DNA of 64,000 bases, taken from positions 127,536-191,535 of the forward strand of contig JAGOBH010000006.1 of NCBI GenBank assembly GCA_017983495.1, written 5' to 3'. Position 1 is the stretch's first letter, and the number at the start of each line of letters is the position of its first letter. This stretch comes from Pyrinomonadaceae bacterium (GTDB lineage: Bacteria; Acidobacteriota; Blastocatellia; Pyrinomonadales; Pyrinomonadaceae). The notes under the pieces were generated by a model. It searched no databases. It was not told the origin of the DNA and worked only from the letters and a program-made list of their open reading frames with translations. Made by a program: the position numbers and the translations under genes. Below are positions 52,207 to 61,635 of the stretch, piece by piece.

Positions 52207-52925
52207 TTATTGGTAGTTCTTGGTGTTAAAAATAAACCGAGCAAATAAAGTGCAAGAGCGAGAAACTGCAGATATCCCGTTGCGGGCGAATAACGGGGCA
52301 GCTCGAGCAGCCACGTAAACGTCTCTTTGGCCGGATTCTCAAAAATCCGCTGTAGCCAGCCGGCATCTCCCGACGTCGTAAGATTAGCGAGTACTAGATA
52401 CTTAGCGAAAAACGCAAGCACGAACATCCCGCCGAGGCTCCGCAAAAGTTTTTTGGTGTCAAAATCGAGAAAAAGGTTGTTCCAAATCGTCCACAAGAAA
52501 CAGAACGCGATGACCCAGAACGGCAGGCCCTGTTCGGGGATCAAGGAGTTGAAGATCTGCGTCGTCGCGGTGAATATCGTCAAAAGGACACCGGCGTTGG
52601 CGACGTTTCTAAGCGTCGAAAAGTCTTCGGAAAACCAGCCGGCAAGATCGACAAGGCCCGAGCGTACAAAAAGCACTATCATGGCTGACGCAAAAACGAG
52701 GCAGATCAGTGCCGGTTTTAGAAAGATAAATGCACTGTCAACGGCTCCGATGCGGAGGCCTCCGAGCAGGGTGACCGCGAGAAAGATAGCCGGTAGAAAG
52801 ATGTAGGTCTTCAGAGCAGCCTGCGATGCCGCGGGCCGGGGCCTACGACGAGCGACGACCCTGGTCTCGGTCTCGATGATGTCGAGTTCGTCCACTTCGA
52901 TGTCGATCGCACTTTCGTCCTGCAC
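52203..52925 (-). CDS. Multi-pass membrane protein of unknown function
   Basis: A 240-residue protein with an acidic, then Arg-rich N-terminus (EVDELDIIETETRVVARRRPRP) and about six membrane helices, for example TYIFLPAIFLAVTLLGGL, FLKPALICLVFASAMIVLFV and YLQFLALALYLLGLFL. I do not recognise it. It starts with GTG, sharing one base with the upstream TAG, so it is coupled to the gene at 52925. The three genes 53419-50692 look like one operon. Confidence 0.65.
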   Translation of the reverse strand: MQDESAIDIEVDELDIIETETRVVARRRPRPAASQAALKTYIFLPAIFLAVTLLGGLRIGAVDSAFIFLKPALICLVFASAMIVLFVRSGLVDLAGWFSEDFSTLRNVANAGVLLTIFTATTQIFNSLIPEQGLPFWVIAFCFLWTIWNNLFLDFDTKKLLRSLGGMFVLAFFAKYLVLANLTTSGDAGWLQRIFENPAKETFTWLLELPRYSPATGYLQFLALALYLLGLFLTPRTTNK

Positions 52926-53419
52926 TATTTCCTCTCCTTGGTCAGTTTGAACGGGTTGAGATCGGATGGTGTCAACTTGAGCCCTTCATCAAGTTCGGTC
53001 TTTAGTTCGGTCGGTGTTTTCATTACCAGAGCAGGGTCGAACGAGCGATAGTTCGGGTCAATGGCGATGACACGATCGACGGCGGCGATGCCCTGAGCAA
53101 AAAGCTGATCGTCGTTAGAAAATCGGCCCCAGCCCTGACGGTAATAGCTGTAGGCAACATAATATTGCGTCGCCGCGTCCCGCTTTTCGGGATCCGCACG
53201 GTCAAACGCCGCTCGTGCTCCGGCATAATCTTCGGCCCTGAAAGCGGTCATTCCGCGATCAAACTCCGCCTTGTCCACGCTGTACGTTCCCAAGACGACC
53301 TGTCCCTTGCTGGTCACCTCGGCCAGCGAACGTGGTTCGACCCAGTAAAGAAAAGTAATAAACACAAAACCGCACATGACGATAGCAATGCTCAAAATGT
53401 GGATATACTTTTCTTTCAT
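52925..53419 (-). CDS. Membrane-anchored TPR-like protein
   Basis: A 164-residue protein: one N-terminal membrane helix (ILSIAIVMCGFVFITFLYWV), then a helical region with TPR-like spacing (FDRGMTAFRAEDYAGARAAFDRADPEKRDAATQYYVAYSYYRQG). It probably scaffolds other membrane proteins. The frame is open to 53593, but the membrane anchor and a fair fit place the start at the ATG at 53419. It is the first gene of the operon with the two genes downstream. Confidence 0.62.
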   Translation of the reverse strand: MKEKYIHILSIAIVMCGFVFITFLYWVEPRSLAEVTSKGQVVLGTYSVDKAEFDRGMTAFRAEDYAGARAAFDRADPEKRDAATQYYVAYSYYRQGWGRFSNDDQLFAQGIAAVDRVIAIDPNYRSFDPALVMKTPTELKTELDEGLKLTPSDLNPFKLTKERK

Positions 53420-53489
53420 TGGTATACTTCTCTCGTTAAATTCAAGTTTATACGTTTTGCGGTCGCCATTGCTATTCACCTGCACCGTT

Positions 53490-54431
53490 ATGCGATTAGG
53501 AATTCTATCAGTTGTTGCGTTCCTCGTGTCGTCAACGCTTTCCGGTTTCGCCCAAACGCCGACTCCGGTCGCGGGGCTATCGAAATCCGACAATTGGGTC
53601 CGCGTTCAAAGCGATGACGGTGAATTTTCGATCGATGTCCCTGAGAAGTTCAGATTCTATGCAAACGAGAAGGGTTTTATCCAAAACTCCGATTCAAATG
53701 AATATGAACTGAAGAATATGCGTATGGTCAATTCTTACCACGACGGCACATTGATAAGCTTTGAAATTTATAAAGGAAAGAACGCAATATTAGACGAGTT
53801 TTATTCAAATGACGCGGAGAGGAAATTACCGATCAACGCTACAGAGTTCAAGAATAAAGATCACACGGTGCGGCAACTCACTACTACTACCGACAAGTAC
53901 TTCATGATCCGGCAGTACTTTAGTTCGAAAAGCAACATTTACATTCTGACCGCATCCTCCAGGGGTCAGGAAACAGAGACTATGAAGCGGTACTTTAAGT
54001 CTCTCAGATTCCAACCGGGTTTGGTGAAGGCAATCGATAAGGAGGGTGTTCTTTTATCGAAATTGCCAATAACAGATGTCGTTGTCGAACAGATAATGGA
54101 GGAAAAGGAGTCGAAACCCGCTGAGGTGAATCCCAAAACAGATCCGCCAAAAGACGACGACGTTGTTCCGGCACTTGTGGTACTTAAGCCCAAGCCGTCC
54201 TACACGACGCCAGCCAGATATAACGGCGTGAAGGGCATGAATCGATTTAAGATAACGATGACCGACGAAGGCTTTGTGTCCCGCATATCGATCCTTGGCA
54301 GAGCTCTGCCGCAAGGATTGCTTAGGCAATCGCTTTTTGCCGCAATAAGGTTGAAGTTCCTACCAAAAGAAAAGCGGGGTATTCCTGAGACTTCGACGAT
54401 CAACGTCGAATATAGCTTTAGTCTTTATTAA
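53490..54431 (+). CDS. Secreted protein with C-terminal TonB-like domain
   Basis: A 313-residue exported protein (signal [20 protein letters not shown]). The N-terminal domain ([20 protein letters not shown] ... [19 protein letters not shown]) resembles lipoprotein-type stress domains. The C-terminal ~100 residues have the TonB C-terminal pattern seen in Acidobacteria secreted proteins: [21 protein letters not shown] and [19 protein letters not shown], ending in beta strands. Without a membrane anchor it is unlikely to energise receptors itself. A relative lies at 57603, after the two amidohydrolases. Upstream in-frame ATGs exist, but the signal peptide sets the start. Confidence 0.68.
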   Translation: MRLGILSVVAFLVSSTLSGFAQTPTPVAGLSKSDNWVRVQSDDGEFSIDVPEKFRFYANEKGFIQNSDSNEYELKNMRMVNSYHDGTLISFEIYKGKNAILDEFYSNDAERKLPINATEFKNKDHTVRQLTTTTDKYFMIRQYFSSKSNIYILTASSRGQETETMKRYFKSLRFQPGLVKAIDKEGVLLSKLPITDVVVEQIMEEKESKPAEVNPKTDPPKDDDVVPALVVLKPKPSYTTPARYNGVKGMNRFKITMTDEGFVSRISILGRALPQGLLRQSLFAAIRLKFLPKEKRGIPETSTINVEYSFSLY

Positions 54432-54436
54432 TACAT

Positions 54437-56095
54437 ATGAGAACAATAGTATTCGCATTTTCAATCGTAATTTTACTGACGCAGATTTTAACTGCTCAGA
54501 CGCATATGGCGGATCTCGTGATCACCAATGCCAACATCCGTACAATGGACGCGAAGCGGACGGTCGCAAGATCGGTCGCAGTGCTCAACGGCAAGATCGT
54601 GGCGGTCGGGTCGGACGCTGATACAAAGCCATTGATCGGCTCGAAAACGCGGGTGGTCGACGCACAAGGGCGGACGATCATTCCCGGGTTTAACGATGCT
54701 CACGTTCACTTTTTGGAGACCGGACAACAGCTTTCGTCCGTTGACCTGAGGGACGCGCAAACGCCGGAGGAATTTGTTAAGCGAATTCGGGATTTTGCCG
54801 CAAAGCTGCCGAAGGGACGCTGGATACTCGGCGGAAAATGGGATCACGAGAACTGGAAACCGAACAACTTGCCGACGGCAGCGATGATCGACGCGGCGAC
54901 GCCGAACAATCCGGTATTTATCGACCGGCTCGATGGCCACATGGCTCTTGCCAATACTCTCGCAATGAAGCTCGCTGGCGTAAATAAAGATACGAAAGAG
55001 GTTGACGGCGGGCTGATCGTCCGGGATGCCGCCGGAAATCCGGCCGGTGTCTTTAAGGACGCGGCGATGTCTTATATCTACAAGGTCATCCCCGATACGT
55101 CGTTCGAAGAAAAGCTTGAAGCGGCGCAAGCGGCGACGGACCACGCCGCATCGTTGGGGGTTACAAGCGTCACCGACGTTTCCGCGGGAACGGACATCGG
55201 CGTTTATCAGGAACTGCTAAAACGCGGAACACTGAAAACCCGTGTCTACGGATGCTCGACGCTAGGCGATTACAAGCGTTGGGAACGCACCGGCGTTCGG
55301 GCAGCATTTGGCGACGCGATGCTCAGGGTGGGATGCCTTAAGGGCTATGCGGACGGCAGTCTCGGATCAACGACAGCATGGCTGTTCGAGCCGTACCTCG
55401 ACGATCCGAAATCGACGGGCCTGCCGAGCGATGAGATCACAAAGACGCCGGAACTCGTGCTCGGTGCGGACAAGGCCGGCCTGCAGGTAAATATTCACGC
55501 GATCGGCGACAAGGCAAATGCGACGATCCTCGACATTTACGAGAAAACCGCGGTAGCAAACGGCCCACGCGACCGCCGATTCCGGATCGAACATTCGCAG
55601 CATCTGCGGCAGGCAGACATTCCGCGTTTCGGCAAGCTGAAGGTGGTTGCTTCGATGCAGCCGTTTCACATCATCGATGACGGCCGCTGGGCTTGGAAAC
55701 GGATCGACGAAAAGCGTCTGAAGGGAACCTACGCGTTTCGCACTCTGCTCGATACGGGTGCGGTGCTGGCTTTCGGGTCGGATTCGCCCGTCGCTCCGCT
55801 AAATCCGCTGTTCGGTGTTTACGCTGCGGTCACCCGCCGCACGCTCGACGATAAGAACCCGAACGGCTGGATACCGGAACAGAAGATCTCGGTCGATGAG
55901 ACCGTGCGTGCCTTCACGTGGGGTTCGGCGTATGGCGAGTTCCAGGAAAACATCAAAGGTACGCTCGAGATGGACAAGGTTGCGGACTTTGTGATCTTGT
56001 CGGACGACATATTTACAATGGACGCTACCAAGATCGGCGGCGTCACGGTCGTGATGACGGTAACAGACGGCCGCGTCGTTTTTGAGAAAAAATGA
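54437..56095 (+). CDS. Exported amidohydrolase (YtcJ-like), copy 1
   Basis: A 552-residue metal-dependent hydrolase with signal-like N-terminus ([17 protein letters not shown]). Metal ligands: H-x-H in [12 protein letters not shown], His in [14 protein letters not shown], His in [13 protein letters not shown], and Asp in [12 protein letters not shown]. It opens with the composite beta domain [14 protein letters not shown] and closes with [11 protein letters not shown]. YtcJ-type enzymes hydrolyse N-acyl or amide bonds; the substrate is unknown. It is coupled to the paralogue that follows (ATGA). Confidence 0.87.
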   Translation: MRTIVFAFSIVILLTQILTAQTHMADLVITNANIRTMDAKRTVARSVAVLNGKIVAVGSDADTKPLIGSKTRVVDAQGRTIIPGFNDAHVHFLETGQQLSSVDLRDAQTPEEFVKRIRDFAAKLPKGRWILGGKWDHENWKPNNLPTAAMIDAATPNNPVFIDRLDGHMALANTLAMKLAGVNKDTKEVDGGLIVRDAAGNPAGVFKDAAMSYIYKVIPDTSFEEKLEAAQAATDHAASLGVTSVTDVSAGTDIGVYQELLKRGTLKTRVYGCSTLGDYKRWERTGVRAAFGDAMLRVGCLKGYADGSLGSTTAWLFEPYLDDPKSTGLPSDEITKTPELVLGADKAGLQVNIHAIGDKANATILDIYEKTAVANGPRDRRFRIEHSQHLRQADIPRFGKLKVVASMQPFHIIDDGRWAWKRIDEKRLKGTYAFRTLLDTGAVLAFGSDSPVAPLNPLFGVYAAVTRRTLDDKNPNGWIPEQKISVDETVRAFTWGSAYGEFQENIKGTLEMDKVADFVILSDDIFTMDATKIGGVTVVMTVTDGRVVFEKK

Positions 56096-57606
56096 CGCTT
56101 TTACTCAGATGTTTGCTAATAGTGCTGGTGCTCTATGGCCAGCATTATTCGCAAGTACGGGCAGATCTCGTCATCATTAACGCCACCGTTCGAACGATGT
56201 CGCCGGCGGGACGCACGGCTCAGGCAGTTGCGATAGCCGACAACAAGATCCTGGCGGTCGGCACCGACCGTGAGATCACGGCTTTTGCAGGGCCGGCGAC
56301 GGAGATAATTGACGCACGCGGCCGGCTGGTGCTGCCGGGTTTTAACGATTCCCACGTACATTTTACAGCGATAGGCAACATTTTTTCTTCGGTCGACCTG
56401 AGCGGCGTCAGATCACATGAGGAATTAGTGACAAAAATTGCGGAATTCGCACGATTTCTGCCGGAGGGGCGTTGGATACTTGGGCGCGGATGGGACCATC
56501 AAAAATGGACGCAGAAGGTTTCGCCCACAAAAAAGCTGATCGATGCGGTTACATCGAAAAATCCGCTTCTGGTTTATAACGCCGATGGCAAGACGGCTCT
56601 CGTCAACAGTCTTGCATTGGCAAAAGGCGGAATAAGCAGGGCTTCACGGATATCTACCGAAAGTGAGATCGAGCGTGATGCAGACGGTGAACCAACCGGA
56701 ATATTGCGGGGACCGTCGGTCAGCAGGGTCAGTTTGACGATCCCTCAGCCGCACGTTCAGCAATGGCCTGATCTGATCGAAACCGCGTCAAACTACGCCG
56801 CATCGCTCGGGGTGACGAGCGTACAGGACGTACACTCCGACGAACTTTCGGACACGTATCGTGCCCTCGCCGCACGCGGCAAGTTAAAGACCCGCGTGTA
56901 TGATTGCGCACCGCTGTCGAGTTGGTCAAAGGTCGCCGTCGCCGGGATCACAGCAGCAACCGGCGACGGGATGGTGCGGACCGGCTGTCTCAAGCACTTT
57001 TCGGACGGCGACGAGGAAAGTACGGACGAACTTGTGCGTGACATTGCCGCGGCTGACAAGGCAGGCCTGCAGGTGATGATGCATGCGATCGGGCCCGAGG
57101 CGAACGCGATCGTTTTGGGCGTGTTTGAGCGTGTAATTGCGGCAAACGGGCCTCGCGATAGGCGATTCAGGGTTGAACACGCTCAAAACGCACGCAAGGC
57201 CGATCTGCCCCGGTTTGCACGGTCGCAGATAATCGCGTCGATGCAGCCATGGCTGTTTTATCGGCCGGGACGTCCCGAAACGGATTTTAGAACGCTCTTG
57301 AATTCGGGTGCTCGGCTAACCTTTGGCTCCGATGCGTCAATGACCGACCTCGATCCGCTGCTCGGGATATTCGCCGCGGTGACCGGCAACGGGTCGATTT
57401 CGGTCGACCAAGCCGTTCGCGCTTTTACGGCCGATGCGGCGTACGCGGAATTTCAGGAGAACGTTAAGGGCACGATCGAGCCGGGTAAACTCGCGGACAT
57501 CGTGATCCTGTCAGAGGACATCTTTAGGGTTTTACCTGCAAAATTACGCGAAACAAGGGTAATATTGACAATAATGGATGGAAAGGTCGTTTATCGGTCG
57601 CTATGA
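56092..57606 (+). CDS. Exported amidohydrolase (YtcJ-like), copy 2
   Basis: A 504-residue paralogue of the previous gene. Signal-like start ([17 protein letters not shown]), beta domain [15 protein letters not shown], and the metal ligands in [34 protein letters not shown] and [12 protein letters not shown]. It is shorter, with a deletion after the [10 protein letters not shown] segment. Tandem duplication followed by divergence is likely. Start and stop overlap the neighbours by four bases each, so 54437-58505 is one tightly coupled unit. Confidence 0.86.
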   Translation: MTLLLRCLLIVLVLYGQHYSQVRADLVIINATVRTMSPAGRTAQAVAIADNKILAVGTDREITAFAGPATEIIDARGRLVLPGFNDSHVHFTAIGNIFSSVDLSGVRSHEELVTKIAEFARFLPEGRWILGRGWDHQKWTQKVSPTKKLIDAVTSKNPLLVYNADGKTALVNSLALAKGGISRASRISTESEIERDADGEPTGILRGPSVSRVSLTIPQPHVQQWPDLIETASNYAASLGVTSVQDVHSDELSDTYRALAARGKLKTRVYDCAPLSSWSKVAVAGITAATGDGMVRTGCLKHFSDGDEESTDELVRDIAAADKAGLQVMMHAIGPEANAIVLGVFERVIAANGPRDRRFRVEHAQNARKADLPRFARSQIIASMQPWLFYRPGRPETDFRTLLNSGARLTFGSDASMTDLDPLLGIFAAVTGNGSISVDQAVRAFTADAAYAEFQENVKGTIEPGKLADIVILSEDIFRVLPAKLRETRVILTIMDGKVVYRSL

Positions 57607-58505
57607 GGTTCGTGCTTTTTGTGATCATCGTGCTGGTTGGATGGGCGATCGTTCCCGCTCAGCAGATAACTGACGACAATTGGACAACCTTGAACGGCCG
57701 CCGAAATGGCTTTTCGGTTTCGCTGCCGGGAAAATACGTTGTTTACCGATCGGAAATGTTCTCCGAATTGACCGTGGCATCAGGGGTCAACAAGATGACG
57801 GTGGTACTGCGGGCATTCGAAACGGGAATGGGCCGGCGAATGACTGGGAAAGTGCTTTCCAATCCCAGAGGCGAAGATCACAAAATAGCGGCCTACAAAA
57901 AGGGCAAGTTCGATGTTCAGACCGAGATCATCGACGGTTCGGTCTTTGACATAGCCATTCAGGCAACGTCTTCAGACGGATATTATTCGATCCATATAAC
58001 CGCGGATAAGGCGGAAAATCCGACGGCTATTGCGGTGCTGCGATCGATCAGACTGGAAGGGCAGCCGCTTTTGAAGCGGAACGATGGAGTCGGTGACCCT
58101 TCATATGCGACAATCGAACTATCGGCATTACGGTCGACCCAGGAAGTTCTCGACGCACTGAAGCACAAGCAGACGCAAGAGATCGAGATCGTCAGGGACA
58201 CGGTAGTGAGTGCGGCCCTCGAGCCGACGGTCTTATATTCCAGGCCGCTGTTGATCCTGAAAAAGGAGATCCCCGTGTTTCCGCGGGGGACACTCCTGAC
58301 AAATTCGGCGTTGATAGTACTGCTTGTCTCGTTCAAAGGCAACGGCGATATTGGTAAGATAACCGTGATGAGGCCGTTGAGCGAAAGCAGTACTAAGGCA
58401 GCGATCGAGGCGGCTAAGAAAACGAAGTTTCTGCCTGCTGAGGTCGACGGAAGGCCGGTCGATGTGACCGTGCCGATCGAATACACATTCGTGGTTCTAA
58501 ACTAA
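57603..58505 (+). CDS. Secreted protein with C-terminal TonB-like domain, paralogue
   Basis: A 300-residue exported protein (signal VLFVIIVLVGWAIVPAQ) related to the gene at 53490. The N-terminal part (RRNGFSVSLPGKYVVYRSE ... YYSIHITADKAENPTAIAVLRS) corresponds to the same stress-type domain. The C-terminus has LLVSFKGNGDIGKITVMRP and AAIEAAKKTKFLPAEVDGRPVDVTVPIEYTF, the TonB-C pattern. Two such proteins bracket the two amidohydrolases. A shared function in the envelope is inferred. Confidence 0.68.
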   Translation: MRFVLFVIIVLVGWAIVPAQQITDDNWTTLNGRRNGFSVSLPGKYVVYRSEMFSELTVASGVNKMTVVLRAFETGMGRRMTGKVLSNPRGEDHKIAAYKKGKFDVQTEIIDGSVFDIAIQATSSDGYYSIHITADKAENPTAIAVLRSIRLEGQPLLKRNDGVGDPSYATIELSALRSTQEVLDALKHKQTQEIEIVRDTVVSAALEPTVLYSRPLLILKKEIPVFPRGTLLTNSALIVLLVSFKGNGDIGKITVMRPLSESSTKAAIEAAKKTKFLPAEVDGRPVDVTVPIEYTFVVLN

Positions 58506-58525
58506 ATTTGGGAGAGCATTTATTT

Positions 58526-59050
58526 ATGAAGAAGTTACTTTTGATCCTGACATTCACTCTTATCGCGTCGTTTGCGGTTTCGGCCCAGGAAAAAATGGAA
58601 GGTGCCAAGCCAACTGAAAAGGACAAGACCGAGGCGATCCCGTCGGATAGCTATCTGAAGCGCGGTGCTCCTATCGGCAACTCGAAAAAGGTCTCGTTGA
58701 ACAAGATCTTGAAGAATCCTGCAAAATACGCAGGAAAGACGGTTCTTGTCGAAGGTGTTGTCGTTCGCTCGTGCAAGTCCGAAGGCTGCTGGGCCGAGGT
58801 TGCCGAGAATATGGACGGCAAGAGCGTTCGCGTGAAGATGAAGGACCACTCGTTCTTTATCCCGCTTCAATCAGCCGGTTCTGCGACGCGAATGGAAGGC
58901 GTGGTTTCGGTCAAGACGCTGAGCAAGAAAGAAGTCGATCATCTGATGAAGGATGACGGAGCTAAATTTGAGAACATCAACGCTGACGGTTCGGTGACCG
59001 AGGTCTCGTTTGACGCGACCGGGATCGAACTGAAAAAAGCAACGAAGTAG
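58526..59050 (+). CDS. Secreted DUF4920 protein
   Basis: A 174-residue exported protein (signal LLLILTFTLIASFAVSAQ). The DUF4920 domain is an OB-like fold: KYAGKTVLVEGVVVRSCKSEGCWAEVAENM, with the paired Cys (C-x4-C) that could bind a metal, then VRVKMKDHSFFIPLQSAG and RMEGVVSVKTLSKKE. Its function is unknown. The in-frame GTG-like extension to 58508 is not used; GGGAGAG sits about nine bases before the ATG at 58526. Confidence 0.8.
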   Translation: MKKLLLILTFTLIASFAVSAQEKMEGAKPTEKDKTEAIPSDSYLKRGAPIGNSKKVSLNKILKNPAKYAGKTVLVEGVVVRSCKSEGCWAEVAENMDGKSVRVKMKDHSFFIPLQSAGSATRMEGVVSVKTLSKKEVDHLMKDDGAKFENINADGSVTEVSFDATGIELKKATK

Positions 59051-59057
59051 TATCATT

Positions 59058-59108
59058 GAGAATCGTAAGAAACGAATTTCGGTTCGCGACTTACGATTCT
59101 CTTTTTTT
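59058..59108 (+). terminator. Strong terminator abutting the dusB start codon
   Basis: GAGAATCGTAAG and CTTACGATTCTC make a 12-bp perfect stem followed by seven T. The dusB ATG begins two bases after the T-run. Confidence 0.88.
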
Positions 59109-59110
59109 GT

Positions 59111-60202
59111 ATGAAACCCTTTAAGATCCGGGACATTACGATCGACCCGCCGCTTATCCTGTCGCCAATGGCGGGCGTGACGGACTATACCTTTCGCCGA
59201 TTGATCAAGCGGCGGGGCGGTGTAGGGCTTGTCGTGTCAGAATTCATCTCGGTCGAGGGGCTGACCCGGCACAATCCAAAGTCGAAACGGCAGATGCATT
59301 TTGACGAGGAAGAGAGGCCATACGCGGTCCAGATCTTTGGCGGAAAGCCCGAACGTATGGCGATGGGAGCCGAGATGGCCCAGGAGATCGGGGCTGACAT
59401 ACTGGACGTTAACTGCGGCTGCCCGGCACCAAAGGTCGTCAAGAACGGCGGCGGCTCGGGGCTGCTGCGCGAACCGGCATTGCTTGAGACGATCCTGAAA
59501 GAGATAAAAAAGGCTATCACGATACCGCTGACGCTGAAGCTCAGAACAGGATATTCGGATGCGACGATCAATGTCGTCGATGTTGCGAAGATGGCGGAAC
59601 AGTGCGGCGTCGAGCACATTCAGGTGCATGGCCGCACTCGTGAGCAGGGCTACAAAGGCCTTGCCAATTGGGATATCATCCGGCAGGTCAAAGAGGCCGT
59701 GAGTATTCCGGTGTCGGGCAACGGTGATATTACTACGATCAAATATGGTATGGACCGCTGGAGCGAATCCGGTGTTGACGGCATCTTGATCGGCCGCGGG
59801 GCGATGCAGAATCCATGGATCTTTCGTCAGTTTGCGGATGTTCTTGCCGGCCGCGAACCGTATCAGCCGGATCTGGAGGAAAAGAAGGACGTACTGCTTG
59901 AGTTTTTCTCGATGTGCCGCGAGCAAATGCCCGAGATAGTCTCATTAGGCAAAATGAAGCAGCTCGCGGGCCAATTCACCAAGGGTCTGGTCGGCGGTGC
60001 GCAGTTTCGTCAAACGCTTTATCATTCGCACTCGGCAGACGAGATCCTGGATAACATCACGATCTATTTCGAAACACTTCAGCATCGTGAGACATTTGGC
60101 GACGGTGAGGTCGAGGCTGACAAGGATCTCGAATTCGAATCATGCGACATCCAGCTTATCGTGCCGACCCGTGCGATCGAGTCGAACGCGGCTAACGCCT
60201 GA
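59111..60202 (+). CDS. dusB: tRNA-dihydrouridine synthase
   Basis: A 363-residue flavoenzyme that reduces uridines in the tRNA D-loop. Motifs: PLILSPMAGVTDYTFRRLI (FMN-binding start), YAVQIFGGKPERMAMGAEM, the catalytic Cys in ILDVNCGCPAPKVVKNGGGSGLL, and VSGNGDITT plus GILIGRGAMQNPWIF. The C-terminal helical part matches DusB. The ATG is fixed by the conserved N-terminus, yet it follows a terminator by two bases and has no ribosome-binding site, so expression may need read-through or start within the hairpin. Confidence 0.95.
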   Translation: MKPFKIRDITIDPPLILSPMAGVTDYTFRRLIKRRGGVGLVVSEFISVEGLTRHNPKSKRQMHFDEEERPYAVQIFGGKPERMAMGAEMAQEIGADILDVNCGCPAPKVVKNGGGSGLLREPALLETILKEIKKAITIPLTLKLRTGYSDATINVVDVAKMAEQCGVEHIQVHGRTREQGYKGLANWDIIRQVKEAVSIPVSGNGDITTIKYGMDRWSESGVDGILIGRGAMQNPWIFRQFADVLAGREPYQPDLEEKKDVLLEFFSMCREQMPEIVSLGKMKQLAGQFTKGLVGGAQFRQTLYHSHSADEILDNITIYFETLQHRETFGDGEVEADKDLEFESCDIQLIVPTRAIESNAANA

Positions 60203-60235
60203 GGCGTCTAAACTAATTCACGCGGGAGTTTAACT

Positions 60236-61090
60236 ATGAAAAGTTCACCTATTTTCCTATCCGCATTGGTTCTCACTTTGTTGTCGGTATCGATGGTATC
60301 GGCCCAAAAGCTCAATCCCGAGGAAGTGATATCAAAGCACCTCGAATCAATCGGTACTGCCGAAGCCAGAGCGGCGGCCAAGAACATTATTGCGGTCGGC
60401 CCCGGTACGGCCAAATTCTTGTCAAATGCTGATCTTCAGGCTACGGGCCGAATGGTGATAGCATCCGAAGGCGTGAAGCTGTTTCTCGGGATCAATTTGG
60501 AGTCAACATCGAATCGGTTTGCTGACGAACTCTACACATTTGACGGCAAAAGCGGTTCGGCGGCCACGCCCCGGCAGGGAAAACGCTCGACGCTGGGCGA
60601 ATTTATCCAGTCCAACCGGATGACGATCGAACAGGGAATCTTCGGCGGTTCGCTTTCCACGGGCTGGCTGATGGCAAACGCGGCGGCGAATAAGGGCAAG
60701 ATCTCGTTTGACGGGGAAAAGAAGATCGACGGCAAAGACGTCTATGTTCTCGGCTATTCGAAAAAAGGCGGCGGTGACGTCGAGGTGTCGCTTTATTTTG
60801 ATAAAGAAACCTTTCGTCACGTTCGTACGGACTACAGCCGAATTTCGTCGGCAGGGATCGGGCAAAGGCCGGAAGATTCGTCGAAATTCGACGAGACCCG
60901 ATTTAAGGTGACTGAGGAGTACAGCGACTATCGTGCTGAGGGCGGTCTGATGCTGCCGCATACATACCGGATCGTTTACTCGACGTCTGGCCAACGCGGG
61001 ACGCAGGAGATCGAATGGAAATTCACGCTCAACGAATTTGCATTCAACCAGAAGCTTGACGCCAACACGTTCTCGCCTCCAAGCAGGTGA
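60236..61090 (+). CDS. Secreted protein of unknown function
   Basis: A 284-residue exported protein (signal FLSALVLTLLSVSMVSAQ). The mature part begins EEVISKHLESIGTAEARAAA, like LolA-type lipid-carrier folds, and continues in alternating beta strands (KISFDGEKKIDGKDVYVLGY, VEVSLYFDKETFRHVRTDY). A role in envelope lipid or lipoprotein handling is possible but not shown. GGGAG lies eight bases before the ATG. The next gene starts eight bases after its stop. Confidence 0.66.
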   Translation: MKSSPIFLSALVLTLLSVSMVSAQKLNPEEVISKHLESIGTAEARAAAKNIIAVGPGTAKFLSNADLQATGRMVIASEGVKLFLGINLESTSNRFADELYTFDGKSGSAATPRQGKRSTLGEFIQSNRMTIEQGIFGGSLSTGWLMANAAANKGKISFDGEKKIDGKDVYVLGYSKKGGGDVEVSLYFDKETFRHVRTDYSRISSAGIGQRPEDSSKFDETRFKVTEEYSDYRAEGGLMLPHTYRIVYSTSGQRGTQEIEWKFTLNEFAFNQKLDANTFSPPSR

Positions 61091-61098
61091 TCTGACAT

Positions 61099-61554
61099 AT
61101 GAAAATAAGGCTTTTTCTCAGCGTTTTGATGATGTTGATCGGTTTGTCGATCGCCTCGGCTCAGAGTCAGCCGAAATCCGATCAACCGCTTGGAAAAGAG
61201 GTCGGGCCAATTCGTTCGTCTGCCGCGTATGCCGAGGTTTTGCTCCGCAAGACCGAACTTCAGGCGGAACTCGAATCGCTTCTGAGTGATTACACAGAAC
61301 AGAACCCGAAGATAATCGATATTCGTTTCGAACTCGCCGCACTGGCAAAGGATATCGACAAGATGTTTGCGGTGAGGCCGTCGGAGACCGGAAAGTTGAC
61401 CGCAGCTTTAGGTAAGCTTGTTATCAAAAAGGTCGGAGTCGAAACGGAACTTTCTCGAATGCTTCGATCGTACGCAGAGGATCATCCGGAAGTAAAGCGG
61501 ATGAAACGCAAGGTCGAAATCTATAGCTCGGCGATCAAAGAAATACTCGGGTAG
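61099..61554 (+). CDS. Secreted coiled-coil protein
   Basis: A 151-residue exported protein (signal LFLSVLMMLIGLSIASAQ). Two helical repeats are visible, each with an ELxxLLxxYxExxP pattern: KTELQAELESLLSDYTEQNPKI and GVETELSRMLRSYAEDHPEV. This pattern is shared with the coiled-coil parts of Wzz/GumC-type polysaccharide proteins. No membrane helix is left after cleavage. Function unknown. Confidence 0.62.
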   Translation: MKIRLFLSVLMMLIGLSIASAQSQPKSDQPLGKEVGPIRSSAAYAEVLLRKTELQAELESLLSDYTEQNPKIIDIRFELAALAKDIDKMFAVRPSETGKLTAALGKLVIKKVGVETELSRMLRSYAEDHPEVKRMKRKVEIYSSAIKEILG

Positions 61555-61576
61555 CAAGGGCGAGTCGGGACACAAA

Positions 61577-61616
61577 AATGGCAGGTTGGAACCCGTGTGG
61601 TCTCAACCCGCCATTT
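61577..61616. terminator. Bidirectional terminator
   Basis: AAATGGCAGGTTG and CAACCCGCCATTT pair with one mismatch around a 15-nt loop. It lies between the convergent genes at 61099 and 61636. Confidence 0.78.
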
Positions 61617-61635
61617 GTATTTAAATACAGTCGGC

